Assembly (NCBI GenBank): GCA_963931865.1
Contig: OZ007517.1
Coordinates: 9,744,038-9,808,037 of the forward strand
Length of the DNA stretch: 64,000 nucleotides
Reading direction: 5' to 3'
Source: Axinella damicornis
Taxonomy: Eukaryota; Porifera; Demospongiae; Axinellida; Axinellidae
Numbering within the stretch: position 1 is the stretch's first letter; each line of letters opens with the position of its first letter. Positions 52,114 through 63,994 of the stretch are shown here, in pieces. A program made the position numbers and the translations under genes. The notes below the pieces were generated by a model. It saw nothing but the letters and a program-made list of their open reading frames with translations, was not told where the DNA came from and searched no databases.

Positions 52114-55100
52114 ACAAGAGTGTGGTAAGCTGGACAGCATGCAGAGACTATTGAAAGACACACAGACCCACCCTGGAGGGTAGGTTCGAGTCTGGTTGCC
52201 TCGGCGATGGCAGCTCTCTGGTGCTCCTCCTCCCCGTCCAGACAGCCCTGCAGGAAGAGGATGTCCCTGCGTCTCTGTGCACAGTCCTCCTCCAGAATAT
52301 CCCTGAATGAAGTTAGCAGCAAATGGTCTGAAATCTAGCCTGGTTCGTGCGCGTCAATCCCGGGCTGTCTTGTTACAATCCTGGGCTGTCTTGTTACAAT
52401 CCTGGTGAAAATAATTATTGTTCTGCATAGTGTTAGCATTTTTGCACTTGGGAAAGGGTACCCCGTAACACAGATTCTGTCTATACCGTCGTGATCATTG
52501 TTGTATGCTGACTCAAGCATAATATGTGCTGATGGTGAAGTTATGAGCGCTTTTGTCTTCCCTTTGGCCGTCATGCCATTGGTAGCATGTGATGTCACAT
52601 ACATGTGTGCGTTAACTGGGGCATGTCATAAACTAGCCTCCTACAAGTAGCCTGGGAACTAAATAACCAGGTGAATTAACAGCAAGAGTTCATAACAATA
52701 AGAGTGTGCAACTGCCATATGGTATCCATTGCCACCATCTCAGCAGTATGCAGTATGACGTAATCAATTGGTGGTGAAGTAGTAGCAGTGTGAAATTGTG
52801 ATTAAATCACAATTTCACACTTAGGAGCATGCAGCTGCTACTATACTTCACCACCAATTGATCTACCTCATACTGCCCAGATGGTGGCAATGGATACCAT
52901 ATGGCAGTTGCACACTCTATGAACTCTGTTATAAGTCACTGACCTCAGATGTTTGACAACTGTGTCAATGTTCATGGAATTCACAGCCTCCAAGTTGTCA
53001 CCCATAACCGAGGACAGGCTGCATGTGTAGAGGGCAGAGAGAGTCATACAATTAGCACTAACTTAGGCTACAGTAGTTGTTGTTGTAGTCATTAGTATTG
53101 TAGTTGCTGTTATTACTGTTGTTGTTGTTGTTGTTGTTGTTGTTGTAGTGGTTAGTATTGTAGTTGCTGTTATTACTGTTGTTGTTATTGTTGTAGTCGT
53201 TAGTATTGTTGTTGTTGTTGTTGTTGTTATTGTTGTAGTCGTTAGTATTGTTATTACTGTTGTTGTTGTTGTTGTTGTTGTTGCTGTTGTTATTGTTGGA
53301 ATAAGGTGCAACCACTCACCTTCCCTCCTCGCTTGAAGGGGTGTACCTCAGAGGGGTCTCTCGCCCATCCCTGGAGCTCACTACGCTCACAGGACGACTC
53401 CCCACTCTACTGTAATGGCTCGTGGGGCGACTTCCTCCACTACTACGGGTCATGGGACGGCTCCCACCCCCACTGCTACGGGTCATGGGACGACTCCCAC
53501 CTCCACTGCTACGGGTCATGGGACGACTCCCACCTCCACTGCTACCGGTCATGGGACAACTCCCACCTCCACTGCCTTGGCCCATATAGTCATCCTCTGG
53601 AGGGAATTCCATCACAGGCCATGAATAGACCATAACTAGCAATTAACTTCCTGTTTAAGGTCTGAATGCAACCCTCTGATTGGTCATTCATTGTGAGCCC
53701 AGTGAGATCTGCACTATGGTTGAGTTATTCACCAGACCCTTCCCTCTCCATGCCACTTGCTAGTCTTGCAGAACAAAGCGGGAGGGGAGGGCCTGGGTAG
53801 CCTTGTTTCCAGGCTCTCTCCTCAAAAAACGGGGGGAGGAGAGAGCCACCCGGTTTCGAGGAGAGAGCCTGGAACTGAGGCTAGGGCCTGGGTATGGGGC
53901 TGATATCGTTACTCTAGCACACAGGTCAAACTATAGAGAGCAGGGATCGTAAGGTACAATAGTGATTTTTCATGTTCTGGACACGTGAGAGCCCTTCTTT
54001 GGGATAGTCTATAGAGGGAGCAAGGCAGGTTGACCCTGGTAGGTTTGGGATGTGCGGACTTAGACCATGTGGATCTTCACAAGCTTACACTAGCACCTTT
54101 GCTCCTTGCAACATAGTCCAGGATGTCTCTGTTTTCTTCAGAGAGTGCAGACACGCTCCTGCCCCCCATCTGCCTCCTCTGCTGTTGCTGTTGGAGATGG
54201 TCCACAAGGAACTGGATCTCCTGGACAAGTCTCTCCCTCGCCAGAGGGGGCTCCGGTAAACGAGGAGCCACAGACACACCTGGAAAATACAAACCATTCC
54301 AATGGAATTTCCAGTGACATCACACATTGGATCTGACTACATAAAATTTGCAGAGAGTGGCAATACAGAGCAGGTACCAGTAGCCTCACTCCCAAGCCAC
54401 TTCTAGCTTTGTGCCAAGGTTCTTTCGTGCACCTGGGCCACTCCCACCACCAGCCTAACTAGAATCTTTTGTGCACCTGGGCCGCTCCTACCGCCAGCCT
54501 AACTAGGATCTTTCGTGCACCTGGGCTGCCCCCACCGCCAGCCTAACATGTTATACCGGTAAGACATGGTCATTGAGCTTGCTAGCCTAATCCCCAGGCT
54601 GACTCTGACCTTTTCACTCTACGCTGCCGATTGTGTACCGGAGCCAGTGCGGAACAGAAGAATGCTATCTTGACCGCACACTTTGCCTGTGAACTGGTTC
54701 AAAGGTCAACTAGATGCAGTCAAGAAAGCAGCTGCCTTGGTCCTATTCACAGCCATATTTTACGCCACATGTTCCAGCCTATTATATACAGGGATAACAT
54801 GATGTCATCATGACGTAATCATGCTTACGTGAAACCGCATCCTCTGTGTCTTCCCTCAACTGCCTCCATATCTCCAACAGTGCACTAGCCTGCAGTATAT
54901 AGTTTGGCACGGTAAGTATATATCAAAGGGAAGCACATGTAGCCTCATTGTCAATGGAGGTCCTCCACACTGTACTATGTATACCATGTGCACCAGCCTC
55001 GTTCCCAGGCCATCGTCCAGCCTGGGAACGAGGCCTGCAATGTGTCCTGGACACATTGCAGGTGTTAATAGAGAGATTGTCCTCTTCTCGGAGGTTCAAT

Positions 55101-55771
55101 TTGTATTAGAACTATAGGGAAACCTAGCCTCATACCCAGGCCTGGGTACGAGGCTATAGGGAAACCTTGAAAATCGAGAGGTCTATTACATTGTGTCCCT
55201 ATCTCGGAGGGTCCACTATCGGAGGTTGACTGTATACGTTATACTGCAAATGTGAAACTTGACTATATTTTGATCTACAAATTGCAAATGTTGAGCAGCA
55301 AAGAATCAAAGATCCTTCTGCAACAACCAGGGTCTTACTTCTGGTGCAGTCGATGGAGACTGCCAGAATTGGGATAAAAGATAAAATATAACGCACTTCC
55401 AAAGGGTTTCATCATTCTAGCCTAGTAGCCTGGTATTTGAGGGTGTGATCAGCAGACGGAGCTATTTCTACACCGTACCCAGACGTTAGTCTACGGAAGT
55501 ATGCGGAACATTTACTGAGGTTTACAATGGAATACGGAAACTCTGCAAATCCCATAAGACAAAGCTGATTGTTGGATTAAACTACCTCATCGTGCAGATC
55601 GCAGGCCTGTTCCACGAGCGAGTGTCCCATGATGCGCATCACCTCGCTCAACTCCTTCGCCGGACACATCTGGGAGACAAGCTCCCAAAGCGAGGTTTGG
55701 AGCTCAAATGCCTCCAGGCTACCCTCACTGGTACTGCCACCGTCCAGCCCGTCCACTCGAGGAGAATGCAT
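50836..55771 (-). CDS. CCDC24: CCDC24 orthologue (coiled-coil domain-containing protein 24), 8 exons
   Basis: Exons in order of transcription: 55771-55586, 54889-54829, 54279-54097, 53635-53320, 53018-52944, 52302-52172, 51930-51786, 51235-50836. Phases agree and give 498 residues, against about 307 in human. Diagnostic blocks: SLWELVSQMCPAKELSEVMR near the N-terminus; MNIDTVVKHLRDILEEDCAQ with RRRDILFLQGCLDGEEE; EPTLQELREFGTRLEKE. The extra length comes from a Ser-Gly-Gly-Gly-Ser-Arg-Pro-Met-Thr-Arg repeat in exon 4 (four to five copies) and a low-complexity C-terminus that contains RVRRPEPSSHPSS twice. The function of CCDC24 is not established. Exon 2 uses the gtaagc donor, since an earlier gt would break phase. 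The ATG at 55771 is the first in frame. Confidence 0.88.
52053..52111. repeat. 59-base poly-C run
   Basis: Uninterrupted C in CCDC24 intron 6, the longest homopolymer in the window. Confidence 0.95.
52686..52930. mobile_element. Large palindromic fold-back element in CCDC24 intron 5
   Basis: Left arm agagtgtgcaactgccatat onwards mirrors the right arm ending atatggcagttgcacactct, over about 100 bp with few mismatches; the centre is gtgtgaaattgtgatt and its complement. Little unique sequence remains. Confidence 0.82.
53070..53297. repeat. (GTT)n/(GTA) trinucleotide repeat
   Basis: Degenerate gtt repeats with gtagt and attact interruptions in about four longer units, in CCDC24 intron 4. Confidence 0.9.
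53798..53883. mobile_element. TAGCCTTG element with exact 9-bp duplication
   Basis: 86 bp, arms TAGCCTTGTTTCCAGGCTCT; flanked by gggcctggg at 53789-53797 and 53884-53892. Confidence 0.85.
54419..54545. repeat. Tandem repeat, three copies of about 50 bp
   Basis: gtgcacctgggccactccca and ccagcctaactagaatcttt recur three times with substitutions, in CCDC24 intron 2. Confidence 0.8.
55125..55156. mobile_element. TAGCCTCA hairpin with exact 10-bp duplication
   Basis: 32 bp without loop; flanked by tagggaaacc at 55115-55124 and 55157-55166. Confidence 0.88.
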
Positions 55772-56107
55772 CCCGCGATATAGTGTCGAGACGTCGACGG
55801 CCAGTGCAGAGTAGTCGAGATGGCCAGCTCAGCGTTTTGTCTGAGTTTATGGTTGTCGTGGCAACGTTTACTATTGATGCAGGAATGCGATTCCGCAATA
55901 ATATTGGTCTCTGATTGGAGGTCAAAGTTCGGCGAAGTCCGTCTGTGCGTCGGCCGCCACATTTCCACAGCACTTCGCTGTGGAAATAGGCACTCTCTCT
56001 CACGACAGAACTACTCTGTTAGTAGTTGACTCCAATCCCTCTTTCTTGGAGGGGAGAGACGAGCGCTTACTACGGCCGGGAACCTTCCGAGAGCTAATCA
56101 ACTCTGG
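55772..56107. promoter_or_regulatory. Divergent promoter region of CCDC24 and the death-domain gene
   Basis: 336 bp between two start codons pointing away from each other. It is CpG-rich near both ends (gacgtcgacgg, cggcggcgtgcg) and has no TATA box that I can see. A shared bidirectional promoter is the simple reading. Confidence 0.55.
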
Positions 56108-59100
56108 ATGTCGGCGGCGGCGTGCGTCATGGCTGAACGATTCGACAGACGGACGGTGCGGGACTGGGTACAGTCTGTGGAGGAGGCGCGCCGCTCTTGC
56201 ATCCCAGAACCATCAGAGGTACGTGATGGACGGTTGTGGGCAGTTTCTAGATCTCACAGGGGAAGTGGGTTTTTGACCTCTCTTCTCCTTTGAAGATGGC
56301 TGAATGATGACTGTGTTTTGTGTTGTCTGCATATTAGCATAGATTGCTACTCATGTATCCATTGCTTGCTATGCAGCATAAAATTATTATAGGAAAAAAA
56401 GGCTTTTTTGGGGCATAAAGCAAAGGATACAAGATAGCATACAAGCTAATTTGGACGCACCCAGATGCATTACGGTAGTGCAAGACAATACATAGGCTTG
56501 GAGGTGCAATAGAGCGGCTGCAATGACGCCACAAAACCATGTGACTGAGTTGAGTACTTCCGCATGGCTAAAGAACGTGGAGTTCAATGGCAGCTGAATG
56601 GAAACTACTATACTTGAGGTCGCGTAGCTGCTTGATCTAATCAGCATGGTAACTGTGCTACAGTTGACACAGTAGTAATTCGTAAGTTCCGAGCTGCTTG
56701 TGTTTCTAAGATCATTGTAGAAATTACTACTTTCTTGTCGTGCAATCTTATGAGAGAAACGGAATATAACAGAGCGTATTTTTGGTTGTTTTATGGCCTG
56801 TGATGTCAAACACAGCTGCTCTATAGAAGTGGTTATCCATCCGGTGGGAAGTAGGGCAGTGGTTAGGGTAAGTTATGGCCAGGGCCAGTGCTGAATGTGC
56901 ATGGTGTCCTTTACCTATACTTAAGTATGTACTTTCTGCCGGACTAATATCCTCAAAGCTGGGCATCACCAGCTAGCTCGATTCACCACTAGCCTCATTC
57001 CCATGCGGCCTGGGAACGAGGCTAGAGTCACTATGTGACTCAAAGACTAATTGCCCAATGGCACCCACCCATTGGCGTGGTGTGTCTTGTGGCCAGCTCA
57101 TTGCAATCCCCATCTTTTGTCACTTGCAGTATAACATTACCATAGATCCTGGTAGCAAACTCAATCGGCTTGCTACCAGTGACGAAAAGTTAAGTCAGGG
57201 AAAAGGGCTGTGTGTGCTAATACGTGTAAGATGATAGCTGCTAGTTGGCCAGGCAGGTAATATATAGTTCCAGTACACTGATGCTGTGGACAGGATCCCT
57301 GATAAAATTGTATCAGAAATGGGTATCAGTACATCGGATTACTGGGATTACTGCACCTATGAATACAATCACAGGCGTGTCAGAACCAGTCCAGTTTGGC
57401 AGAGCCAGGTCCCCTTGGACCGGCTTCTCAATGTCGATAAACCCCTTCTGGTCAGTTTCTTGGGGTTAGGGGGCTGAGTTCACCTTGGAGAAAGAAATTC
57501 ACTTAGTGGTCCTGGGACCTCGAGATCCACAGCAGTACAGCACAGCACAGCACACTTGAACCACTTAGCTACTGGTAACCCCACAAGGTGCTGCTGTATG
57601 CTGGATTACAAAGCCTTACTGTGATGGAACGAGATTACTTTGATGGCAAAGCATACCTCACTTCAACAGGATCTGTACTGTAATGCTTCTGTTCTGCATT
57701 GCATCAGAGAGAAGCTGCTTACAGTGCAAGTCAATAAGGCTTCTGACACATGACTGTTCAGATCTCAGTTGGCCCAAGGTTTGTTTTATCTCTCTCTTGG
57801 CCCAAGATTTCTCTCTTGGTGCCCCTCACAAGTTCAAAGTATAGGAAGTTACCTTTTGGGTGCCTTCTGGCCAAGAGTTTGTTACCATGGTAATAATTCT
57901 TGGAACCCTAGTCGGATCATTTTACTGCTAGTCAGATGTTTATAGTACCACAACTAGGTTGTTCTATAAACCTGTTGCACATGAGGTCATCATTTAGCTA
58001 TTTTGCGTTTGAGGAGATAGCAGCTTCTATGGCAATCTCAGCAAATGCAGTCGTGCCCGGCAATGCTTCTAGTATGTGTTGAAATGTGATTGATATAGGC
58101 TATTTGTTGCATGATTCCCTACAAGTTCAAAGGTACCACTATGCCAATATATAATATATGGCACTGACCACAATGCCAGCATGATATATTCCCACCTCAT
58201 CATGAAACAAACTAGTTATTGCATGAGTGCGCGGGCTATACGTCATAATATTGGCACTCGCCCTCAGGCCTGTGGCCCTCGGGCTCGATGCCAATATTCA
58301 ACGTATAGCCCTTGCACCCATGCAATAACTAGTACATAAACGCTTACCAGTGATGTAGGGCACATTTCAATCGATACCGCATGTGTTTCGGTCCTCCAAG
58401 ATGGCGGCTTCCGGATAGTATACGGAAATGCCACGGATAACGTGACGTAATTGCAACGGGTCTGTAGTACTAAGCTGCAGAGCAGCACACAAGCTGTGTA
58501 CAGCAGTGTTGTGTGGAGGCCTCAGCCGAGTCCTCTCTCTTAAAGGCTAGAGGTTGAACGAAGTCCTCATTGTGTGGAGCCCCTGTGGACAGGGTTGCGG
58601 TTCGACTGTTCAAGCAGATACTCCCGCACTCCTCCACTATAGCCTCCAGCACAGTGACTCACACGAAGTGGTCTTAGCAAAACATGGCCTGGCTGAAAAC
58701 AACAAATTCATGCTGTTTACAGTTTCGTGCATCCACGAGTAAGAGAATCAGTTGTGTATTCCGCTAAGGCCACCTCTCCCGATTGTGCTGAGTCACTGGT
58801 TACAGGTCATACGATTGCTTGATCATGTGTATTCCGACAGATGTCCTAGGGTGGAAGTTGGACAAATGACAGACAGCTCCACATTTCATAATGTGGTGGG
58901 TGATCTCAGATGTCATGTTGGGTGTACAAATGAGAACTAATTATCATAATTATCATAGTGTCTAAGACTGTGTTGGCTGGATTCTTGTGGTTTTCTCAAA
59001 GCACCATCTCAATGTAGGTGTAACTTGATCAGAGCCATTGTTGACTACTTTTCCAATTGACGTATTTAACTATGCCAACAGTAGTCTGGGGTGAGAAGGC

Positions 59101-62100
59101 CTGGGAACGAGACTACGCTAACTGTGCACATGCAATGCAGCTGTTCACAAGCAAGTGCTAGTCTCGGAACCAGACCCCCCTTGGGTTGGGAGTCTCGGAA
59201 CCAGACCCCCCTTGGGTTGGGAGTCTCGGAACCAGACCCCCCTTGGGTTGGGAGTCTCGGAACCAGACCCCCCTTGGGTTGGGAGTATCGGAACCAGACC
59301 TCCCTTGGGTTGGGAGTCTCGGAACCAGACCCCCCTTGGGTTTTGAGACTAGACAAGTGCTAGACTGACAACCACCACGGAGGTTGGCATTCAAAACTGA
59401 AGAACTTCCGTGAGCTCATGAGGACCATTCGTGATGGGGCAAGCAGCATTAGAGCCCTTCCTGTCCCCGCTGCATGCAATAACTCGCAAGGTCACGTGCT
59501 GTGAAGATGAGCGATTAGAAAGCTAAAATCAGAAAATGAGATTAACTGTACGGAGGTACACATCTGCGGCCAGGGTACACCACCACTTTGTTCCATGCGG
59601 CCTGGGAGGGAGGCTATGTTGTTGTTTTTCTGCATGGCCGGTTGTTTACACATCTCTGCATGACCAGATGTTGTTTACACTTGTTGTTTGTTTAGTCTCA
59701 AAGTATCTTGCGGTGGTGTTCATTCTGTCTCAAAGTATCTCTGCATGGCCAACTGTTGTGTGTGTGGGTGAACGTCAGTGTGTAGGTGATTTTAGCTTGA
59801 AGAACAGCTGCAAGCTTTCCTGCAAGTACTGCTGTGTGATTAGACTAGTACTAGTCTCATTCCCAGGCCATCTCCCGCTTTGTTTTAGTTGTATACATGA
59901 CCTTTGAACCCCTGTCTCCCACTTCATTTTTAGTCGCATACGTGACCTTTGAACTGCTGACAGGGGTTCAAAGGTCACGTATACGACTAAAAACGAAGCG
60001 GGAGACGGCCTGGGAACAAGGCTAGACTAGTACCTCTTTTGACTATATCCAGTATCAATGCATACATACAACCAGGAGTGCATGGGGGTTGTATGTATGG
60101 GCTCCTGATACAATGTAGCTAGCACAGGGCTCCCTCTGCCTCCTCTCACTCCCTCTGCCTCCTCTCACTCCCTCTGCCTCCTCTCACTCCCTCTGTCTCC
60201 TCTCACCCCCTCAAGATGTGGTACTACCGGTAGACGTTAGTCTAGGTGTAGGTGATGACCAAGGTGTGCTATAGTATTATGTTGGTGGCCCATTGGCTGA
60301 CTAATGAGTGCCTACCAGGCTAGCACCCCACACACGCCCATAGGGAAGACAAGAAACCTCTTTCTATACCAATTGCTAACAAATTAACCCTTGTCTTTGC
60401 TTCATAGGACTATGACTGGGGGTTAAGTTCTAACCCCGACATACAGTACGCAACACCCGCACAGAGGCGAAACCACCCACCTGCTGCGTCACAAACACAA
60501 GCTTTTGCAAGTTCTACTAAAGTCTTATCCGAGGCAAACGTAAATGTGCAAGTCCCACCAGCACATCCTCCTGTGTTCAAGTTGAGAGAGAAGTCACAAT
60601 CTCCTTTGCCAGAACCAACACGCAGTCCCGAGCTGCCTCCATTTGATCTCATCGGCATCTCGGAGGAGCACCCCAAGGCACTGTTCAAGAGGGCTCTCAC
60701 GTATGGAGGCGTATCGTCGCCTTCGATGCCCCGCTCTGGGTCACCCAATCTGTTGCGAGCATGTACTTCACCCGACCTGCTCTACCAAGCAAAGTCAGCA
60801 CCTACATCTCCCAATCTGAGCCTTCATTCTCGAAGACCAGTGGCACCAAAAAAAGGAGGAAGAGGACCGCTACAAAGTTTGATACTGTGCAGGAGCAGCA
60901 GTGAAACTAACTTGGCAAATGTCAACATCAACATTTCTCTTGCGTCGAGCGCTGAAGGATTCGGCAGTTCCTCCCTCCGCAGTGGAGAATTGGCCAGTGA
61001 TCGCGGTTCTTCGCACTACAACGTCTCTCCGGTTCACAGTGACGATGAGATGGGAGGTGGGTATGATGACGACATCGTGGACGCTGCTATGCCTCTTCTT
61101 GGCTCTTCAGGTCAAACTAGTGGGAAGAGAAGAGGACAAAGTCATGGAGGAGGAGAGGGTGGAAGTCCGGACCTACCGCCCCTACGGCAGGAAGAGCTAG
61201 CTGTGGTGTCCATGTCTATCGGTGGACAGCTTCCCCACCTTACCCTTCTGTTGGGTATGGAGTATGAGGAGTACGAGCATGTCGCCTCTGACGCGGGATC
61301 TTCCCAGGAAACACAGGCCCTGAAGGTCAGTCCTGTTCCCCAGTCCCTGGGAAGAAGGGTGGGAGGAGGGGTCGGGGGAGGAGGTCAGGTGAGGGGTGAG
61401 AGAAGGGGGGTCAGACGAGGGATTGGAAGAGGGGATAAAACGAGGGATTGGAGGAGGGGGTAAGACGAGGGATTGGAGGAGGGGGTCAGATGAGGGATTG
61501 GAGGCGGGGGTAAGACGAGGGATTGGAGGAGGGGGTAAGACGAGGAGGGGATAAGACAAGGGGTTGGAGGAGGGGGTAAGACGAGGGGTTGGAGGAGCGG
61601 ATAAGACGAGGGGTGGGAGGAGTCCCCCATCTCATCCTTCCCCTCTTTGCCCAGCTGCTGATGAGGTGGTATCGGAGTGGGAGAGGTGATCGCTGGGTGC
61701 TAGCTGAAGCCCTCAAGATGGCTGGCCACAGCAGGATTGCCAAACTGTAAGCCAGTGATCATGTCCTGTCCCTTGGAACCCTTGCACATATACACTCCCC
61801 TCCTCGATCCTCTCTCCCACCTTTGCCTGCCCTCCTTCATCTCCCCCTCTCCCCCTCCACCTCCTCTCTGTCCCACTTTTCCCCCTTCTCCTCCTCCCTC
61901 GTCTATTCTCTTCCTCCTGCCTCCCTGCCTCTCCCCCTTGTGGAGTATCAATATGCATGTGTGTTGCTTAGGAAGAAGACCGGTATGGTGCAAATTCTTA
62001 CTCTGCTAGCTATCAGACGCTGTGTGCACACACAGGCCTATGAATGGATATGTAAACATTCCTTAGTCAGAATACCTGTTGACGTTCCTACCGTCTCCTA

Positions 62101-62306
62101 GGTTACTGCAAGATGAACTGGAAACAGTCTTTGAGGTATGTCTCCCCTAGTCTGTCGAGCTATATAGAGCACTTCTCTCAGTTACTGAAGTTGTGGACCG
62201 GGCATAGGGAAAGTGAGAGAGTTCTGTATGCTCCACCCACAACTTCCTGTGCTGTGAGAGTGATCCAGCCTGTTCCTGTTGAATGGTCCAGCCTGGTGGA
62301 CTAGTC

Positions 62307-62347
<41 letters not shown>

Positions 62348-63994
62348 CTCCTAGGTGCCTCCACTTGTGAGGATTGCAATATACAACTTTCATGTCATAA
62401 TACTATATCATGTTAGCCTCTCAGGCCCACACTCCCAGCTATTCGTTGCACTACGGAAAAACGGGGAGGGCCTGGTACATTTCCTCACATGAGCATGACG
62501 TAATCGACTAAATTAATGGCAGAACGAGGACACTACGTTTTGCGTGTTATTCAACCATCTACACGTTCAACGCTTGGTGAGTATGACAGTCGTCCACCAC
62601 TAGCTAGATACATGTGGTATGTTATCTGGTACCTACGCTCTTCTTGCTGTTCTGAGACCCAGTACGCCCACATTCATTTAGGTATTTCTACCGTCTTTCT
62701 ACCCTTGACGTCACTCACGTGAGGAAATGTGCCAGGCCCTCCTGCTTTTCCATACTGCGAGTACCGAAAAGCTGGGCGTGGGACTGGGAACGAGGCTAAG
62801 ATCATGGCAATTTAGATCTCCCATTCTTGCTAGAAGCTCTTCATGTGCAGTGATTCATGACTGGGAAGTTATTGACATACTAGTGTAACAGACTAGGCAG
62901 CTGCTCTATTCATGAAAAGGATTTCACTGTCATACTAGTGTAACAGACTATGCAGCTGCTCTATTCATGAAAAAGATTTCACTGTCATACTAGTGTAACA
63001 GACTAGGCAGCTGCTCTATTCATGACTGGAAGTGATTGTCATACTAGTGTAACAGGCTATTTAGTTGCTCTATTCATGAAAAGGAAGTCACTGACATATA
63101 TATGACAGTACGCCATGCAGCTGGACTATGCAGCTGCCATATGGGTTTCTGTGACCTCCATCTCCCTGCCTCATGCTGACTGCATAGGTCATAGCAGGAG
63201 TGCATGAGCCACCGAAGGCGGCGAAGGAGCGTCAAACTAGTATAGACGTGTTGTAATCCCTCATGCCTTACGGTCATACCTTATATGGAAGGCCTTTGCG
63301 GTACCGCACAAACGACAATTTGTTTTTCACACTTCTACGTAACGGCCTCTTGCCGTGGGACGTGTGAAGGACTACTACTTCAGCTAGGGCGCACATGCTG
63401 AGTTTGATGCTCTTTCGGCGGTTCATGCGCTCCTGGTCATACGTACTGCAGGGATTGCTGTAGGATTGCTATGGCAACATCCAGTGCCGGACAATGTCTG
63501 GTCTGGTCAAGGCGTAATATATGTCCAGACATTACAGCCACACATTCCTGGTACCAGCTGTTGGCATGGATACGTAATCTGATGTGTAGTCAATATTTAC
63601 AAGCATCTGATGAAACTAACTTTCTCCAGACGTAGTGTGTCTGTGTGTTTGTGAAAAATTATGGACCACATGCATATGATCTGTGAGTCAGCTGGCTCAG
63701 TTGCTACTTCCGCTCCTTTCTATATCTACAGGACCGAGACCAGCTGTCTATGTTGAGAGCCACCCCCTTGTCCCCCTCACCCCCTCCCCGTCCATCCCGC
63801 TCCCCTCGCACCCTCTCACCGCCATCCCCGGTCACCACTCACGCACACCCAGTGACCTCGCAGCAAGGGAGGGGGATTTCCAAACTGCAGCTGCAGAAGT
63901 TGGAGAAGATGCACACACGGTCCTTTGCCTTCGAGGAGGATGAGAACAATTGGGCAAGGCCGGACAGCAAACACCAGAAGTTTCTTTCAAAACG
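56108..63994 (+). CDS. Death-domain protein of unknown function, 3' end outside window
   Basis: Exons inferred: 56108-56218, 57274-57450, 60408-61325, 61655-61746, 62102-62135, 63732-63994, all phase-compatible; the last donor is at 63995, so the gene continues beyond the window. At least 531 residues. N-terminus MSAAACVMAERFDRRTVRDW, with a second ATG eight codons in. A Tyr-rich block (STSDYWDYCTYEYNHRR) follows. Exon 3 is a Ser/Pro-rich linker with basic patches. The segment about 355-440 (LRQEELAVVSMSIGGQLPHL, LLGMEYEEYEHV, LLMRWYRSGRGD, LAEALKMAGHSRIAKLL) has the spacing of a death domain. After it come a Pro/Ser stretch and KLQLQKLEKMHTRSFAFEEDE. I do not recognise the family. Extra exons in the 57451-60407 intron are possible. 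Confidence 0.75.
56600..56830. repeat. Dispersed repeat, copy 2 (reverse orientation)
   Basis: Reverse complement is homologous to 9600-9805 (ttccgtttct, cataaga, cttagaaac, gcaagcagctc). Lies in intron 1 of the death-domain gene. Confidence 0.7.
56990..57024. mobile_element. Short TAGCCTCA hairpin element
   Basis: 35 bp, TAGCCTCATTCCCATGC and GCCTGGGAACGAGGCTA. No clear flanking duplication. Confidence 0.65.
58211..58333. repeat. Palindromic fold-back element
   Basis: ACTAGTTATTGCATG...GGGCTATACGT and its complement at the other end; the centre is ccctcaggcctgtggccctcgggc. Confidence 0.8.
59159..59349. mobile_element. TAGTCTCG element expanded to six 31-bp tandem units
   Basis: Unit gtctcggaaccagacccccc plus ttgggttggga, repeated six times; outer ends TAGTCTCGGAACCAG and GAGACTA. 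Flanks agcaagtgc and gacaagtgc. Compare the simple element at 45125. Confidence 0.85.
59852..60024. mobile_element. TAGTCTCA element with exact 9-bp duplication
   Basis: 173 bp; long arms with ccatctcccgcttt and aagcgggagacgg and an inner pair around cctttgaacccctgt. Flanked by gactagtac at 59843-59851 and 60025-60033. Confidence 0.87.
60128..60210. repeat. 22-bp tandem repeat ctccctctgcctcctctcac
   Basis: Four copies, last with minor changes. Confidence 0.85.
61365..61625. repeat. G/A-rich minisatellite in intron 3 of the death-domain gene
   Basis: Units of 20-26 bp such as gggattggaggagggggtaa and gacgaggggttggaggag. It starts 40 bp after the exon 3 donor; the open frame that reads through it is not coding. 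Confidence 0.88.
62307..62344. repeat. Poly-C run
   Basis: About 38 C in a row in intron 5 of the death-domain gene. Confidence 0.93.
62414..62798. mobile_element. TAGCCTC-type element, 385 bp
   Basis: Right end ...CCCAGCTTTTC complement, CACGCCCA, TCCCAG, TAGCCTCG; left end the same but with a small deletion (TAGCCTCTCAGGCCC). Inner arms include agggcctgg and atttcctcac. Flanks share atcatg. Confidence 0.72.
62874..63105. repeat. 55-bp tandem repeat, about four copies
   Basis: catactagtgtaacagacta, gcagctgctctattcatga and ggatttcactgt recur with small changes at about 62876, 62931, 62986 and 63039. Confidence 0.85.
63191..63438. mobile_element. Inverted-repeat element with CAGGAGTGCATGAGCC ends, copy 2
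   Basis: Left end caggagtgcatgagccaccg...gaaggagcgtcaaac, right end gtttgatgctctttcggcgg...catgcgctcctg. Related to 14984-15325. Confidence 0.72.

Larger units (their letters stand above)
57451..60407. other. Intron 2 of the death-domain gene
   Basis: About 3 kb. Contains a 123-bp palindrome at 58211-58333, a 31-bp tandem repeat at 59158-59349, a long TAGTCTCA element at 59852-60024 and a short ctccctctgcctcctctcac repeat. Around 58500-58740 short open frames occur on both strands without motif support; I do not call an exon. Confidence 0.5.

Noticed and set aside
53058..53336. Asn- or Thr-rich and Val-rich open frames
   Set aside because: (GTT)n trinucleotide repeat in an intron; only the final part overlaps CCDC24 exon 4.
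58470..58742. Possible extra exon of the death-domain gene
   Set aside because: Open frames exist on both strands but I found no acceptor and donor pair in the right phase and no motif.
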